Positions 35,390 to 47,939 are shown, numbered from the stretch's first letter. The stretch is 64,000 nt of DNA from Eonycteris spelaea (GCA_003508835.1 PUFA01000007.1:17631001-17695000), one strand, 5' to 3'. Made by a program: numbers and translations. The notes: generated from the letters alone by a model not told the origin.

Positions 35390-35815
35390 TGCTCCCATTA
35401 GAACTCAGAGTCACACCTACCTACATTAATGTGAGGTTTGAAATATTCCAAGGAGGCACAGAATGAGCAATTCAATTCCATCTGCCCTGGATATTACTGA
35501 AGAAAGCAAAGCTTCTTTTGGTTGGTGAAAATTCTACTACTGAGAATATACCAAGACTGGTTACAGTAATTAAAGTGAGCAAAATTATGTTTGTCCATGC
35601 AAACCGCCATGTCTTTATATTGCTCCCCATCCTCCAACAGAGGATTATAAAGAAACATTTGCAGTGAAAAATTATATTTGTACATTATCATTTGGGAATC
35701 ATTAACACCCTTTAAACCACAATTATTGGTGTCAGTGGTAGAGTTTTGTAGATATTCTGTGGCCTTTAAAATTGTTTCCTGCAACAATGAAGACAATTTG
35801 ATTTAAAATGGCTAG
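35390..35815. other. Non-repetitive block with a 100-codon antisense open frame
   Basis: No transposon is recognised. A minus-strand frame (35494-35796) begins with a methionine and is free of low complexity. It has no domain, signal sequence or splice context that I recognise. It could be chance or part of a conserved non-coding element. Confidence 0.3.
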
Positions 35816-37265
35816 TGAGATCATATTTAGATTGCAATAGGAATCAAAATATATTTTTAAAAGTATCTACTGCCCTTTCTGTAATTAAAAAAAAAATGTA
35901 ACAATTTTAATCTAATTAATTTCTGGAGTTCTGAGGCAATATGTGGAAGTGGGTGGTTTGATCTTAGATTCACATGTCATTTCAGTCCTGCCCTTTCTAT
36001 TCTACACCTAGACCATCTCTCCGCTTTGATGTTTAAATGGGGACCCATTCTCAGAGAACTCACTTTTCTTTCCCCACTCTCTTCTTTACCTATTTTCATC
36101 TCCTTCTCTCATTAGTTGTAGAGCCATTTTATTGCATAATCTTATGAAAGGTCACATACCAGAATTACAAAACCCAGGCTAACTTCATTATGCTCTGGTC
36201 TCTGGTCTTATAAAGAAAACCTGCATTTGATTCTTTCAAACACAGACCTGTTTCCTTTATTTCATTCTTAGGAAACCAAATTCAAACAATCACAAAGGAT
36301 TGTGGATCCCTATGGTTTGCTAAAGATATCAAGGAGATCTAAAAATGACAAAACTAAAACAGCTCTGGTTTGATTCCTGTGGTTTAGTCATCATTATCTT
36401 CTGAAAAAAATATTTGAAAAGTTAATTTCTTTTGCCTTCAGTTTGCTTAAGAGACATACCCTTATAAAAAAAAATAGCAGTACAAGAGAATGCCAAGGGG
36501 CTAAGAGAATCACAGAGATAATATAAACCAGGGGCAAAGGGGAAAGAGCATGGCCCTGGGAGGTCAGAGGTCATTTAATCATCTTCTGGGTAGCTGAAAT
36601 TTGCTTACGACCTTTGTTTAGAGCAAAGGAAGTGATAATCTTATGTCATTTGATAGAAATTTCAGGATACTATAGAACTACATTCATCTGCCCCCCTGAA
36701 AGAAATAATTGAATCATGAAGAATAAGCCTCATGTTTAATTCACAAAATAAAATATCTGTGATTTATAGTATGAGGTATAGGTGCTATTCATGAGCAAAG
36801 GAAAAAAAATCATTTTCATGGGTGATATCTCAAGTGATGCAAGAGAGATTAATTTCAGTTTAAAATAATTTAAATTTGCAGCTCCTCTATTAGAAAGGGA
36901 CACTTGGCCACAAGAAATTAGACTATCATTTATAGCAAGAGAGGGATTTGACCCTCTATAAAAGGGGAATTCATTTCTCTCTACAGTCACATACAGTGAA
37001 GAAGCCACAGGAAGCTGTTTTCCATGGAGATTTTTAGGCTGTGATTCAGAAATGGGCACAAAAATCATTCACTTGGTCAGGGTCGCAAGAGCAATTGCTA
37101 TTACCCGACTCTTGCCAACCTTCTCCAGTAGCTTCATTTCTTCTCTTTTCCTCATTTGTGGCACTGTAGCCATATAGAGAGCATGGCTGGCAGAGTCCAA
37201 GGAGTGGTCGAGTGAGTCCCTTGTAGTCACCAGCAAAACAGGAGCATATAAGGAAGTAAGGAAGA
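35816..37265. other. Unassigned DNA
   Basis: About 1.4 kb with no recognised family. The 110-codon minus-strand frame (36736-37068) has no domain features and is probably chance. Confidence 0.45.
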
Positions 37266-37302
37266 GTTACCAGTGTAAAAATGTTACACTGGTAACATTT
37301 TT
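37266..37302. repeat. Overlapping perfect inverted repeats
   Basis: Two perfect hairpins share bases: 13-bp arms 'gttaccagtgtaa' (37266-37278) and its complement (37284-37296), and 11-bp arms 'aaaaatgttac' (37277-37287) and its complement (37292-37302). They are mutually exclusive structures in a single strand. Confidence 0.9.
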
Positions 37303-37454
37303 GGCTCTAACTGACTTCTCGGGAGAAAATGGCAGAAGATATGAAGAAACACTGGTTAGATTAGCATGTGTATTTCTATATATGTTTTGACAACTACAGA
37401 AAATTCACAGGCAGATATAATTAAACATAGCTGAGAGAAGCTATTTCTAGAGAG

Positions 37455-37514
37455 TACATGCATGTGTATGTATGTATGTATGTGTGTACATATGTATGTA
37501 TGTATGTATATGTA
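37455..37514. repeat. (ATGT)n tetranucleotide microsatellite
   Basis: TATG/TGTG units with small interruptions. The antisense histidine/isoleucine/tyrosine-rich part of the frame at 37356-37661 is caused by this tract. Confidence 0.92.
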
Positions 37515-38099
37515 GGCAGGGAAGCGTTCTGAGTTAGAGATATTTTCTTTGTGTGTATATAGCTTTTGAACTACTTGGTAATCATATATATATAAACTTC
37601 TGAAATAAAAAATAGTTTTAATAGTATATTCAGTTGATTCTAAAGAAATTATTCTTGACATATTTTAGTCGCAGTTAATGTATTTTAATACAAACTAGCA
37701 TCTGTTGCAATATCTTACGCTGCATAAACATTTTAGAGATTCGTTAGGTCCAAATAAAAAAGTACTAAAGAGTAAGAAAGATGCAGAAGAGGCTAACTAG
37801 TTGGCCTTCCAGTGTCAATACAGAACTAACACATATGTGATATATTTTTATTCCTTCTCGCTTTGCTGTCAAAAAAAAAAAAGAAAGTCTCAGTCCAGAC
37901 CTTTTCTGACTCCTCTTCTGGCCTAGTAATTATCACCTCTGCTTCAGATTTCTTATGCTGCTTGAATTCCATGTTTTCTGTTTCTGGCCTTGGCTTACGC
38001 AGCATGATATCTCAGAATGATCGTTCAGCAAAGCCTATACTCAAAAGCCTGTGTTCTGTCCCTCACCCGCTACTTGCCCAGTCTCTGGTCAATGCCTAA
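37515..38099. other. Unassigned DNA
   Basis: AT-rich, with an A-run at 37872-37882. A weak L2-like texture starts near 37890 but cannot be placed. Confidence 0.4.
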
Positions 38100-38290
38100 G
38101 GCCAGAATGTTTTCTCTCTGACATGTGGTAAAAACTCCTCCCTGTAAATCCTCTGGTATTACAGCCTGGACTCTTTCAAACTTACTTCCTCCGAAGGTTA
38201 TCCCTGACTGCCACATCCCTCTGCAACTTGACCCCCATTTGCAATCCTTTATCAGTAGAGAAATCTATGTTCTCAACCATTTTATGATGG
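38100..38290 (+). repeat. L2 LINE fragment, weak
   Basis: 'aaactcctccctgtaaatcc' and 'gaaggttatccctgactgcc' resemble the L2 segment 'cacctcctccaggaagccttccctgac'. Diverged; the call rests mainly on these two blocks and the L2 further downstream. Confidence 0.45.
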
Positions 38291-38299
38291 AACATACAT

Positions 38300-38470
38300 T
38301 ACAGAGGCAGAGAGGTACAGTCTAAAGGGCACAAGCTTCTGAGTCAAAGCAAATTGGTTAATTTCTTGGCTCCCCCACTTTCTAATTGTGGAAACTTTGG
38401 ACTGATTTAACTCTAGTCTCCTTATCAGTAAAATGGACAAAACTATATTTTGCACATTGAAAGGTTTATC
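38300..38470 (+). repeat. MIR SINE
   Basis: 'gcacaagcttctgagtcaaa', 'cccccactttctaattgtgg', 'ctagtctccttatcagtaaa' and 'atggac' follow forward MIR order. Confidence 0.75.
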
Positions 38471-38519
38471 CAAGTATCACAGTACAGATTTGCTTTCTTC
38501 CTAAACAGGGGAATAATAT

Positions 38520-38990
38520 ATTTTTTTCTACTTACTACTCTTCAACAACTTCCTACTGTGTTTGGGGGGAAAAAAAGGAAACTTTGCATAGTCACTGTCA
38601 TCTCAGTCTTTTTTCACCCTCATCTCAGGTCACTCTTCCAATCATGTCACACGTTCTAATTACTGCTCTGTCTTTCCCTTTGCTCTTCTCATAGCTGATT
38701 CCATTTCATTTTTTCAAATTTCAGCTCCAATACCACAAACCTGATTGTTCTATCTAAATAGTTAATTCCTGTCATTTATATAATTGTGCCACTTTGTTTA
38801 AATCTACAAAATCCAAATTTGTAATTATGAACTAACATCGTGCTTTCTTATTCTCGATCTTCCCAATCAGACCATGAGCAACTTCAAGGTTTTTGGTTTG
38901 TTTTATTTTTAGCAATACATACACAGCATCTAGAACAATGCTGATTTTACGGTAACTGCTTATTAAAGACTCAGTGGGTGAATTGATAAC
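38520..38990 (+). repeat. L2 LINE 3' region
   Basis: A long L2 segment: 'tgtcatctcagtcttttttc', 'caggtcactcttccaatcat', 'cccaatcagaccatgagcaa', 'agcatctagaacaatgctga' and the end 'cttattaaagactcagtggg'. It may be continuous with the weak L2 at 38100-38290, split by the MIR insertion. Confidence 0.65.
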
Positions 38991-39933
38991 AATAGGCGTA
39001 CTTTAAAAAGGAATTACGGTAATTAATTTAAGCAATATGTAGATAAGGCAACACAATGAGATGTTGCAGGAAGCCTACCCTATGGATAATTTAATAATAA
39101 TACTTCAGTCATCTGTGGACTCGGTTGCAAAACAGGAAAAAAAGAGAAATGGCAGCTACAAAGAGACGTTAAATGTGACTTTAGTCTTAGGAAATTATGC
39201 CAATTGTAGACCTTATAATTTTCCCCAAATAAGGAGTGTTTCTTCCAGCGCTTTCATCATTTGTTACTTAGCCACTGTAGAACCCCAAATGTTATGCATA
39301 AAATGGTACCTCAATACATTCTTGAGAAATAAAAAAATAAATGTTTCTATAGATATATAGGCTTAGATCAATTTTGAGATAGAAGAAACTATGGAAGGTA
39401 TATAACCAGTTATCATTTTTAGAGATAAAGAGACCTAAAAAAAAAAATATGACTTGAATTACTTCACCCAGAAAGTTAATTTTAAAATAGTACGAAGGTC
39501 CAAGTATCCTAACGTCTAACATCAATGCTTATTTTGTGCATCATATCAGACATAAACAGATTTTCTTGTTCGATTTCAGGCTTTGTTATAATTTTTAAAA
39601 GATGAAATTAATCAGACTAATGCTATGAATTATTGAAAGCATTTTCACACCTATGAGCACTTGAGTGTTGGCTTCACTCTAAGTGCCCTTATCACATTAT
39701 TTTTTCTTTATTTCTTTGCCTCCTATGCATTTCTCTTTAACCTACTTTACATTTGGAAAATATACTGATCGAAATTGAAAACAGACAAACAACAACAGAC
39801 TCTCTTCTACTATAATGTGCTAGAGACAGAACAGCTAAAATGAAAGTATGTTATGAAGAACCACAGGGCTAGTGAAGAAAATGTTGTCTTTAATGGGGCA
39901 TAGTTAACCAAAGGAAACAGCCTTTAAAAAAAA
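38991..39933. other. Unassigned AT-rich DNA
   Basis: The 99-codon frame at 39061-39360 has no recognised domain. No repeat family placed. Confidence 0.45.
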
Positions 39934-39990
39934 ATTGAATTGAATTGAATTGAATTGACTTGAACTGAATTGAATTGAATTGAATTGAAT
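39934..39990. repeat. (GAATT)n pentanucleotide repeat, interrupted
   Basis: About 11 units of TTGAA, with a variant centre 'tgacttgaactgaat' dividing two perfect blocks. Confidence 0.95.
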
Positions 39991-40959
39991 AAAAGGAGCT
40001 TCATTACCCCCTGAATGCATCTTTCTTCTGCTCAGTGTAACTCTGCATCAAATACTGTTAGGTGCTCCCGTTGACTTTTTTTTGCAGAAGATCTAAAAAC
40101 CAAAACCAAGCAATCAATTGTTTTACCCTGAAGGAATCCTTGTCTAGTCAAGCAAAATAATACAGTACAATACAAAACATTTAATGCTTACTTTCAAGAG
40201 ACGTTCCTACAATTGGATTTCTTCTGTTCAATTAAGAAAAAAAATGTCCTTACAGTTAAAGCCTGAGTAAAGGTCATCTATGGTCAAAAATACTGAGCAG
40301 TTTATACAACCATTTTTAGAAGGCAAGTTTTGTCCTCATACTTTACTGGCAGACAAGAAATGATGTTTCAGCTAACTCAAATTTTAGCTTATTCAAGGAG
40401 TAAGATAACTGGAGGAAAGGCCTCTGGAAGAGTAAAGACTTGCCTCTGAAATGCAAGCCTCTGCCAAAAATCTCAATAGTGTAAGTCCTGGTTTTCTTTC
40501 TGAATGATGGTGTCTCTAGTTCATTTTCTGCTTTTTGCTTTTCTGATTCAGTGTTAGTCTTCCACAAGTTAAAGTGATACCACCTGCACTCTCAACCAGC
40601 CATTATTGAGTGCGATCCTTCTAGGTACTGAGACTAGGATCAGTAGGAGATCACATATCTATTGAAGACATGCCAGAGGGAAGAGATCACACATAATGAA
40701 AGGTTTGGTCTGACGTCCACCTTGCCCATAGTCTGACTCCATACCATTACCTTTACCACCACAGTCACAATCATCACCTTTACCATCTCCATCACTTTCA
40801 CCATGATGACTCTCAGGTTTCAATAATAAAAGGTTCTATTAATATTTTTGAAGTAAATAGGGTGATGATTTAAAATGGGCATTTAAGACATCTAACTTTC
40901 AACTATTAAATAAGTTATGCAAAGTACTTGCCACTTTGTCTAGCTCTCCTACCACGTTT
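39991..40959. other. Unassigned DNA with a degenerate CCATCA-type tract
   Basis: 40740-40808 carries loosely repeated 'accattac', 'accaccaca', 'atcatcacc', 'ccatctccatcac' units. 40600-40660 has a faint antisense L2-terminus look ('tattgagtgcgatccttcta'). Confidence 0.45.
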
Positions 40960-41165
40960 ACGGATTACTTTAAACATCTGTCGGGCATTTATTAAGTTAA
41001 GGCATTCTTACTCCATGTAATCCTTTCATCAATCACTGTGGGCTAAATACTTTGGTTTCCATTTCAAAGGCAGGACCCTGAAAGAGATATCTATATTGCC
41101 AAGTCTTCACAGCTAGTGACTTTTGGCACAAAGATTTAGAACTAGGTCTGGATGCCTCGGAAACC
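40960..41165 (-). repeat. MIR SINE, antisense
   Basis: 'tactccatgtaatcctttca', 'tttggtttccatttcaaagg', 'caagtcttcacagctagtga' and 'agatttagaactaggtctgg' give a reversed MIR, fairly diverged. Confidence 0.7.
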
Positions 41166-44100
41166 AGATATGGGTATAGATTATGTTATTATGGAGTGCT
41201 GATCATATAACCTATATACCATTTTTAGAAATAAAATTGATACTTTTAAACAGTTTTATACATTATAGGATTTGGATTTTTGATTAGTATATAACTGATG
41301 AATCCTCTTAACCTGAATCTCTGCCTAAAGAGATATTTGGGCTTAGCTTATTGATTATAAATTTCCTGAACCATACACTCTTTCTTCTCACTCATGAGGC
41401 AAACTGGTAAAGATTCTATATCTCAGACACAGAGTATAAAGCTGAAATCCATTATGCCAGACTTCATAAAAATCAGTTCTAATTTTGATCTAATTCGGAT
41501 CTTAATTCTAAGTCTTGACCTTGCCCACTAACTCAGGAGTAATTTTTTTTTAAAAAAAGATTCAACCTTATAGATACTTAGCCATTGAGGTGTTAAGATC
41601 TAATCCCTTTAAAAGCCCATTCTCCATTTATATTGTGAAACTGAGCCCTCCAAATATATCCAAATTCCTTCAGCAAGTGGTAAAATCCAATCTTCTTGGG
41701 TTTATTAGAAGAAAGAATTAAGAATTACATTAGGGTCTGGAATCCTAACAAATTTTGAGTGAAATAAGTCATCAGCATAGGTGTTTTGGGAGGAATGCTG
41801 CTACTTCGAAGAGGTACCGTTATCACTTTAGGTAACAAGAAGAGGTCTATTTGTTTATATTCTATGGCATTCTTGAAAATATTATCACTACTGATTTATC
41901 GCAAATGTAGGAAAACTGAAGCTTTTATAAGAATAAACTACCAGTGGAAAGAAATCAGAGACCATTATAGCACCTATCAAAATTATGATTTTAAAAAATA
42001 TAGGGAACCGCTTAGAATTAAAAAAACAAAAACAAAAACAAAACCAAAAAACTCTGATTTCATCATAGAGTCTAAAAGATTGGGGAGTCTATTATTCTTA
42101 AACTTTTTGTGAAACAAAAAATCTGTGACATTGGGCAGTGACAACATGCTATGGAATGCTAAAAGACATTGAACTGATTTCAGTTTTAGAATATCTATCC
42201 CAGATATTCTTCAAGTGTTTGCAGAGATTCAGAGGTCAAGTATTTTTTCTGCTTCTTTCTTTTTTCCCCAATACTGATCCACAGGAGAATCAATAATAGA
42301 CATTCACTTTCAAGGAAAGAAATATACTTTTACCATCAGCAACAGGAATTGGTAAGTTAACCTGAAGAAAAGATTTAACAGAAACTAACAGTTAAAACTT
42401 GGGCTCCTACATTAATATCATTTCAATTAGAGAAGAGATTAAACACTCACTGCTCTACCCAATGTCACTACATGAGAGAATTACATTACTTAACTAAAAA
42501 TCAGGAAGCCAAACTATCCTTGGAATTAGAAAAAAATCAAAAAATCACAGCTTTCTTCTACAAGTCACAGAACATCTGAAAATAAATTTGATCATCGACA
42601 AGGACAACCTCAAACCCAGAGTATGAATCGTCACCTGGCAGCCAAAGCTTAGCTTGGAAAAATTAAGGAAAAAGGTTCAGGAAATCCTGATAATCTATAA
42701 CAGAGCCAAAGAATACATAATGTGAAGATATAGAATCCTATACAGTTAAAAAAATAATTAATAAGTGTTCTCTCCTAAGTCTTCAAAAGATTAAAATACA
42801 TTTGTCTTCGCAGGTAAAGAACAGATGCCTTCCTGGCTGTTAAGTGAATACTAGCTGACATTTTTCTTAAAGCTATCACCATAACACACTATCACTAATC
42901 TTTTGACTCCTATTTAACAGCCATGTAAATGGATTGTGCTGATGACCTTTCTAGCTGATAAAATAAAGTCAGAGCCAAAAGCTCTGATAGGTTGTCCATA
43001 CAATCTTAGAAGTAATAAAACAACCCAACACATTGAATTCTAAGCAATTAGGGGAAAGGAAAAGAGCCAAGATTGCACATTAACACATTTGGAGAGCTGA
43101 GTAGTGGTATGTCCAGAAAAAACCCTCAATCTTTTGTCACCCTAAATGAATGAATATGAAGACAATGTATGTGCATGCTCCACGTCCCACATATGCATTA
43201 CTCCAGTCTTTAAGGTTTTTTAAAATACATCAAGACTTGAGGTCTTCTGGATTCTACATTGCCCTAGAAATCCACAGGATGCCTGAATAGTGGAATTTTA
43301 CATGGAGCAACTCTGTTATAATGCAGGACCTTAGCATAAATCCAAGTTGGATACAAATCATAACTTTCAATGCCCTTTGTGCACAGTTCATTTAGAATGG
43401 TTGAGTAGTTGAATCCCTCCCTAACTTTTCTGTTTATGCAAAACCAGCGGACACCCTCTTATAGAGCTATTCATTGATCCAGGACAGGTATTGTTATATA
43501 AACTTTGTGATATATTATATATTCATACAGAAAACTTTACGTTTGTCCATCTAACAAAGATTCTTCAAAGGGATTTTTGCTAACAAAATATGTTGTTTTT
43601 AATCTAATCATAGTTTAAAATGATCTGATTATCTTTAAAATTCTTAAAATTTCCATCGATTAACAAATCAGATAAGAAGTCCTGCTCTTCATTACAAACT
43701 CTGGCTTTATTCATTTGCATAAGAGAATTTCAAGATAGAATTTCTACTGGAATATAGAAAGCTCTTATCTGGAATCTTTGCAGTTTAGAATTCCACCTGC
43801 CCTTGTTACTCCTAGCTAGAATCACCATATTTCATTTCTGACAATACATTTTAGTAAAGCAAAAAAAAAAAAAAAAACCCCTATAGTCAAAAGGGGCATT
43901 AGCACTTCACAAAGAAGGGATAAGCAGCAGGAGCAGATGAAATTCAAATCAGTCAAGTCCTTGTTTCCATGATAATGTCTCTTTTTAGCTTCAAAATCAA
44001 AACCACTATACTGAGTGGTTTTCAAAGTCATCTTTGAGGCATCATTGAGACTTTTTAAATAGCATCTAGTAGAGTTAAGAGTCCTAAGAAGGAGACTGTT

Positions 44101-44842
44101 GCATCCGAGAATAGGATTAGTTCTTCCATTTCCAGAAGGATGAACAACACAAGTAGAATGTCTTAAAATATATATATTTTTTCATCAAATTCATTACAGT
44201 TTTCTAATTAAGTCTTGGTTTCCTAATTAGGCAGTTTTCTTTGTCAAAAGCTACAAATGGCTCTTCATTCTATAACATTTTGCACTAGGATCTGTTAAAT
44301 AATGATTAGAGATGTAAACTAGTGTCATCAAAAGGAAAAAATCAATAGCAAGAGATGGCATATCCTAATAGATTGGGCAGTTCAAGGACTCCAGAGAAAC
44401 TAAGAAAGTATTCATTTACTATCACAGGCACTTAATTATCTTTACAGCTGATGCTTATAATCCTTGGAGTAAAGAGAAAGTACTTTTGTTTATCTATTAA
44501 TTCAGCATTTTAATGCTCTCATACTTGGGATCTGTGATTTTCTGTTCCAGTCTCTGACAGTCGTCTGTCTACTGACTGGTGCTATATATTGTTATACATT
44601 TGAAGGAACACCAATTCTTTTTAATTTGGGTCTTTTTGTAATGAGGTCATATAAAAACCATCATCATTATAAATTTTTACAATGTCTGAGTACAAGTAGC
44701 TTGTTTCCTCCCTTATGGACCCCAGCATGCTCTCAGCAGGGCCCAGTGATGCAAGTATTGTAGCATCAGGAAGCGAGGATGCAAAATGGCACTTACACAT
44801 TTTATGTTCTACCCTTTCATCTAAATCTACACTTTCAACCTC
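41166..44842. other. Long unassigned stretch
   Basis: About 3.7 kb in which no family could be placed. There is an A-run at 43861-43876 and a lysine-coding A-rich run near 42020-42050. The 108-codon frame at 41786-42112 ends in that A-rich run and has no domain. 43195-43480 has an LTR-like texture but no match. Confidence 0.4.
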
Positions 44843-45145
44843 CTGTTGTTTTTGTAATAAATCACCACAAGCTATTGGATTACAATAATACTCATTTATT
44901 ATCTTATATTTCTCAAGGTCAGAGATCCAAAATGGATCTCACTGAGCTAAAATCAAGATGTCAGCAGAGCTGCCTTCCTTTCTGGAGTCTCAAAGACAAA
45001 ATTCATTTCCTTGCCTATTTCAGCTTCTGGGGGCCTTGTGCCTTCCTTGGCTTGTGACATCCTTCCATGTAGACTGAAATATTTATAGGATCTGTGGATT
45101 AAGACCTAGACATATTTAGAAGGTCATTATCCTGCCTACCACACT
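44843..45145 (-). mobile_element. MLT1-type LTR, antisense, internally deleted
   Basis: 'gtaataaatcaccacaagct', 'tatcttatatttctcaaggt', 'agatccaaaatggatctcac', 'gagctaaaatcaagatgtca', 'ccttgcctatttcagcttct' and the terminal 'ggtcattatcctgcctacca' are classic reversed MLT1 blocks. The middle of the LTR is missing between about 45060 and 45085. The 92-codon frame at 44779-45057 lies inside it. Confidence 0.88.
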
Positions 45146-45184
45146 CTCCAATCTCAGTGAAAGTGAGATTTTCAAATAAAAATT

Positions 45185-45535
45185 TGATCACATCTTTGCC
45201 TGTAACCATTCTTTACCAATTTGAAAACTTTTTAGGCTCCTTGTTACTAGAAGGAAACAAAATGCCCTAACATGACCTTCAAGTTCTAGCAGGGTCTAGC
45301 TCCTCTTTCATTTTCCCCTAGAGTCCCCTTCGCTCTCTTTGCTCCAGCTACACTAGCCTTGCTCTGGACCTGTGACCTAACACACATCTACTTTCCAAGC
45401 CTTGGTACCTGCTGTCATCCAACACAGCTTTGCATAATTGATTTCTATTTATTCTTCTGCCTTTGCCAAGCATCAGTTCCCAATAGAAGCCTATGCTAAC
45501 TCCAAATCTCCCTACTGCTAATTAATCAACTTACC
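45185..45535 (+). repeat. L2 LINE fragment
   Basis: 'gcctgtaaccattctttacc', 'catgaccttcaagttctagc', 'ctttgctccagctacactag' and 'gcctttgccaagcatcagtt' follow the L2 region upstream of its 3' end. Confidence 0.7.
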
Positions 45536-45539
45536 TATC

Positions 45540-45925
45540 TATTTATCTATATACATATATCTATTTTGTGCTCACTTTGTGCCAGACACTTCTCTCAGTG
45601 CAAGATACAGCAGGGAATGCATCAGACAAAGGTCTGGCTTTCACAAAGCTTATGTTCTGATAATGGAAGACAAATAAATCATAATAAGCACATATTCAGT
45701 GTGCCAAGGGACTTCAGTGCTATGGAGAAACATAAAGCAGAGTAAGAGGTGAGGGAAATAAGTGTGGGGGCTAATTTAGACTAAGAGGTCAGGGAAGGAT
45801 TCTGTAAACATTTGAGGAGAGATGGGAATAAACAGGGGATGGTGATTCTTATGGATTTTTGAAGGGAGGACATCTCAGGTGGAGGAGCCACAGATAGAAG
45901 GTGTTTGATGCTCTGTCACAAGAAC
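45540..45925 (-). repeat. L2-like LINE segment, antisense
   Basis: 'tgctcactttgtgccagaca', 'caagatacagcagggaatgc', 'tcacaaagcttatgttctga', 'cagtgctatggagaaacata', 'ggtcagggaaggattctgta' and 'atttgaggagagatgggaat' read as an L2-type 3' region in reverse. It is sandwiched between forward L2 segments. Confidence 0.65.
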
Positions 45926-45939
45926 TTCATAATCATTGC

Positions 45940-46105
45940 AATTGTGATGCTATTAATTTTACTTACATTGTTATCATTTGAATCATTTCTGTCTTCTCAA
46001 CTAGACTCTAAACTCCATGAGATAAATTTTTTTTTCTACTTATACTTACCATAGTATCCATATTTGTTATCATATTGTTGACCCTCATAAATGTTTGTTA
46101 CATGA
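45940..46105 (+). repeat. L2 LINE 3' end
   Basis: 'actagactctaaactccatg' followed by 'agtatccatatttgttatca' and 'cataaatgtttgttacatga' matches the forward L2 terminus. It is probably the other half of the L2 at 45185-45535. Confidence 0.7.
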
Positions 46106-46114
46106 ACAAAAAAC

Positions 46115-46283
46115 AACCCTATGAACTGTTATTCTGATCTTTAGTGTATTTATGAAAAAACTAACAGTTCTAGTCTGTAAGAACTTTGCAAAATCATATA
46201 ACTAATCGGTGGCCAAGGCTTGTCTTAAATCCACGATTATTTGACACCATAGTCTACATTCTTAACCATTCTGTGCTGCCTAA
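46115..46283 (-). repeat. MIR SINE, antisense
   Basis: 'tatttatgaaaaaactaaca', 'gaactttgcaaaatcatata', 'actaatcggtggccaaggct', 'atagtctacattcttaacca' and 'ttctgtgctgcc' give a reversed MIR including its 5' end. Confidence 0.75.
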
Positions 46284-47576
46284 TTTTCTTGGAGGTGCTT
46301 AACATCAACTTTCTTTCTTATTGAGGAAAATGACTTGGAATAGCTAGACAAATACTGATTACTAATTACAGTGTTCTTATAGGAATAGAGGCTTAGCTGC
46401 TCAGAGCCCCAGTCTTGTCATAAAATGGTGAGATTATCAACCACCTCAAAGTTTGTTTAAAGACATTGTATAAGATGATAAACACAAAAAAAATAAGAAA
46501 AAGGTACAATATTTCTTTAGCCAGCACCATGTTGCACATGAAATGAATAAGGAGTAAAACTAAGATGTCTATGGTCCAGAAAAATGTTTAACAACATGTG
46601 TTCATCTGTATGCATGGCAGGTTATTCTTTTTTCAGCTCATTCCCCATCTGAAAATGACTTTTCCCTCTAAAGGCGCAAACTATTTTATTCCCATAGCAA
46701 GGGGGAACAGAGAACTAGTGGGCCATCTCCTCAAAAATAGGGATTGAGTGTTTTTCAGAACAGAGAGAGGTAAGAAACAGGGAGAGGAATTCAAAGACCA
46801 CTTTGGAATGCAAATCCATACAGTGTGTTGCTATGAGTGTACTATGACTACTTTGCTAGGTGTCATGGCTTAAGATGAACCTTAAAAGAAATTGAATACA
46901 GTTTTAAACATATTAATAATGGTCACGATTCAAACAAGGACTGAATTTGCATGAAACAACTTCTAGTTAGAGCAGACAGCAGATGGTAATATGAAGAATG
47001 CAGGCTGAAAGAATCCAGCATAGAAGAAACTATTTCTGAATGTATTTTTAATGAAGAGTTTTCCACAATTTTTCCCCCCAGGGAGAAAATTTATGTTTAC
47101 ATAAGAAATACAATAAATGTTATTTTTTACTGTATGTAATTTGGCTTACATTAACCCTATTTAAATTAAATGTAGTTCTAATTCCATTGTATGGTTTGAG
47201 TCATTCTCAGTTAAACATATATCATTCTTAGAAGGAAAGTTTAATTCAGGATATGGTGAACACTGGTATTATTAATCAAAAGAAATAATTATTTTAAAAT
47301 ATTTTTAGTTCTATAATTTAAAAAGGAAATATATCTGCATTGTACAAAATTCAAAAATTCAGTGTTGTAAAATGAAAAGTAAGTCCTCTTCTGACACATC
47401 GAGCTATTCAGTTAATAGTCTCAAAGTCAGTTTTTAAAAATATATCCTTCTATGAATAATGTACATATTTTACATATGTATGTTTATATACATATATATT
47501 CCTGATATTTACTTTAATCAAAATATTTTTTTACATATGCTATTATAAATGGACCATATCCATCATATTTTGTGAT

Positions 47577-47629
<53 letters not shown>

Positions 47630-47649
47630 TGTGCATCCTACATGTTAGC
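46284..47649. other. Unassigned AT-rich DNA with an (AT)n microsatellite
   Basis: (AT)n spans 47582-47627 (about 23 units). The 47385-47580 segment has an antisense L1 3'-UTR look but was not placed. No gene seen. Confidence 0.5.
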
Positions 47650-47930
47650 TTTAAATCATTAAATTACTGAACTATTATTTGCAAGAGTTTTCTACTTGGT
47701 ATTCTTGGGGCTTCTATATAAACAATCTTATCATTTGCAAAAAGAAGTGATTATTTACATGTTCATTTTAAATTTTCATAATTCCTATATTTTTCTCTAA
47801 TTTCATTGGCTAATATGCCAGGACTAAGCTAAACACCATTGGTGATAAAGGGCTTACTGGATTAATTCTGACTCTAAAATTTTAATGAGGATGATTCCAG
47901 TGAACTCTACTAAGTATGACACCGTTCTTA
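47650..47930 (-). repeat. Old L1 LINE ORF2 fragment, antisense
   Basis: 'aacaatcttatcatttgcaa', 'tttcattggctaatatgcca', 'ggactaagctaaacaccatt' and 'ggtgataaagggcttactgg' match reversed L1 ORF2 blocks (the 'atcatctgcaaacag' and 'ctaggacttccagtactatg' regions). Highly diverged. Confidence 0.65.
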
Positions 47931-47939
47931 TAGTAGTGT

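Noticed and set aside
36736..37068. 110-codon minus-strand frame
   Set aside because: No domain, signal or splice context. This length is compatible with chance in 64 kb.
43861..43876. A-run as a retroposon tail
   Set aside because: No element body or direct repeats flank it.
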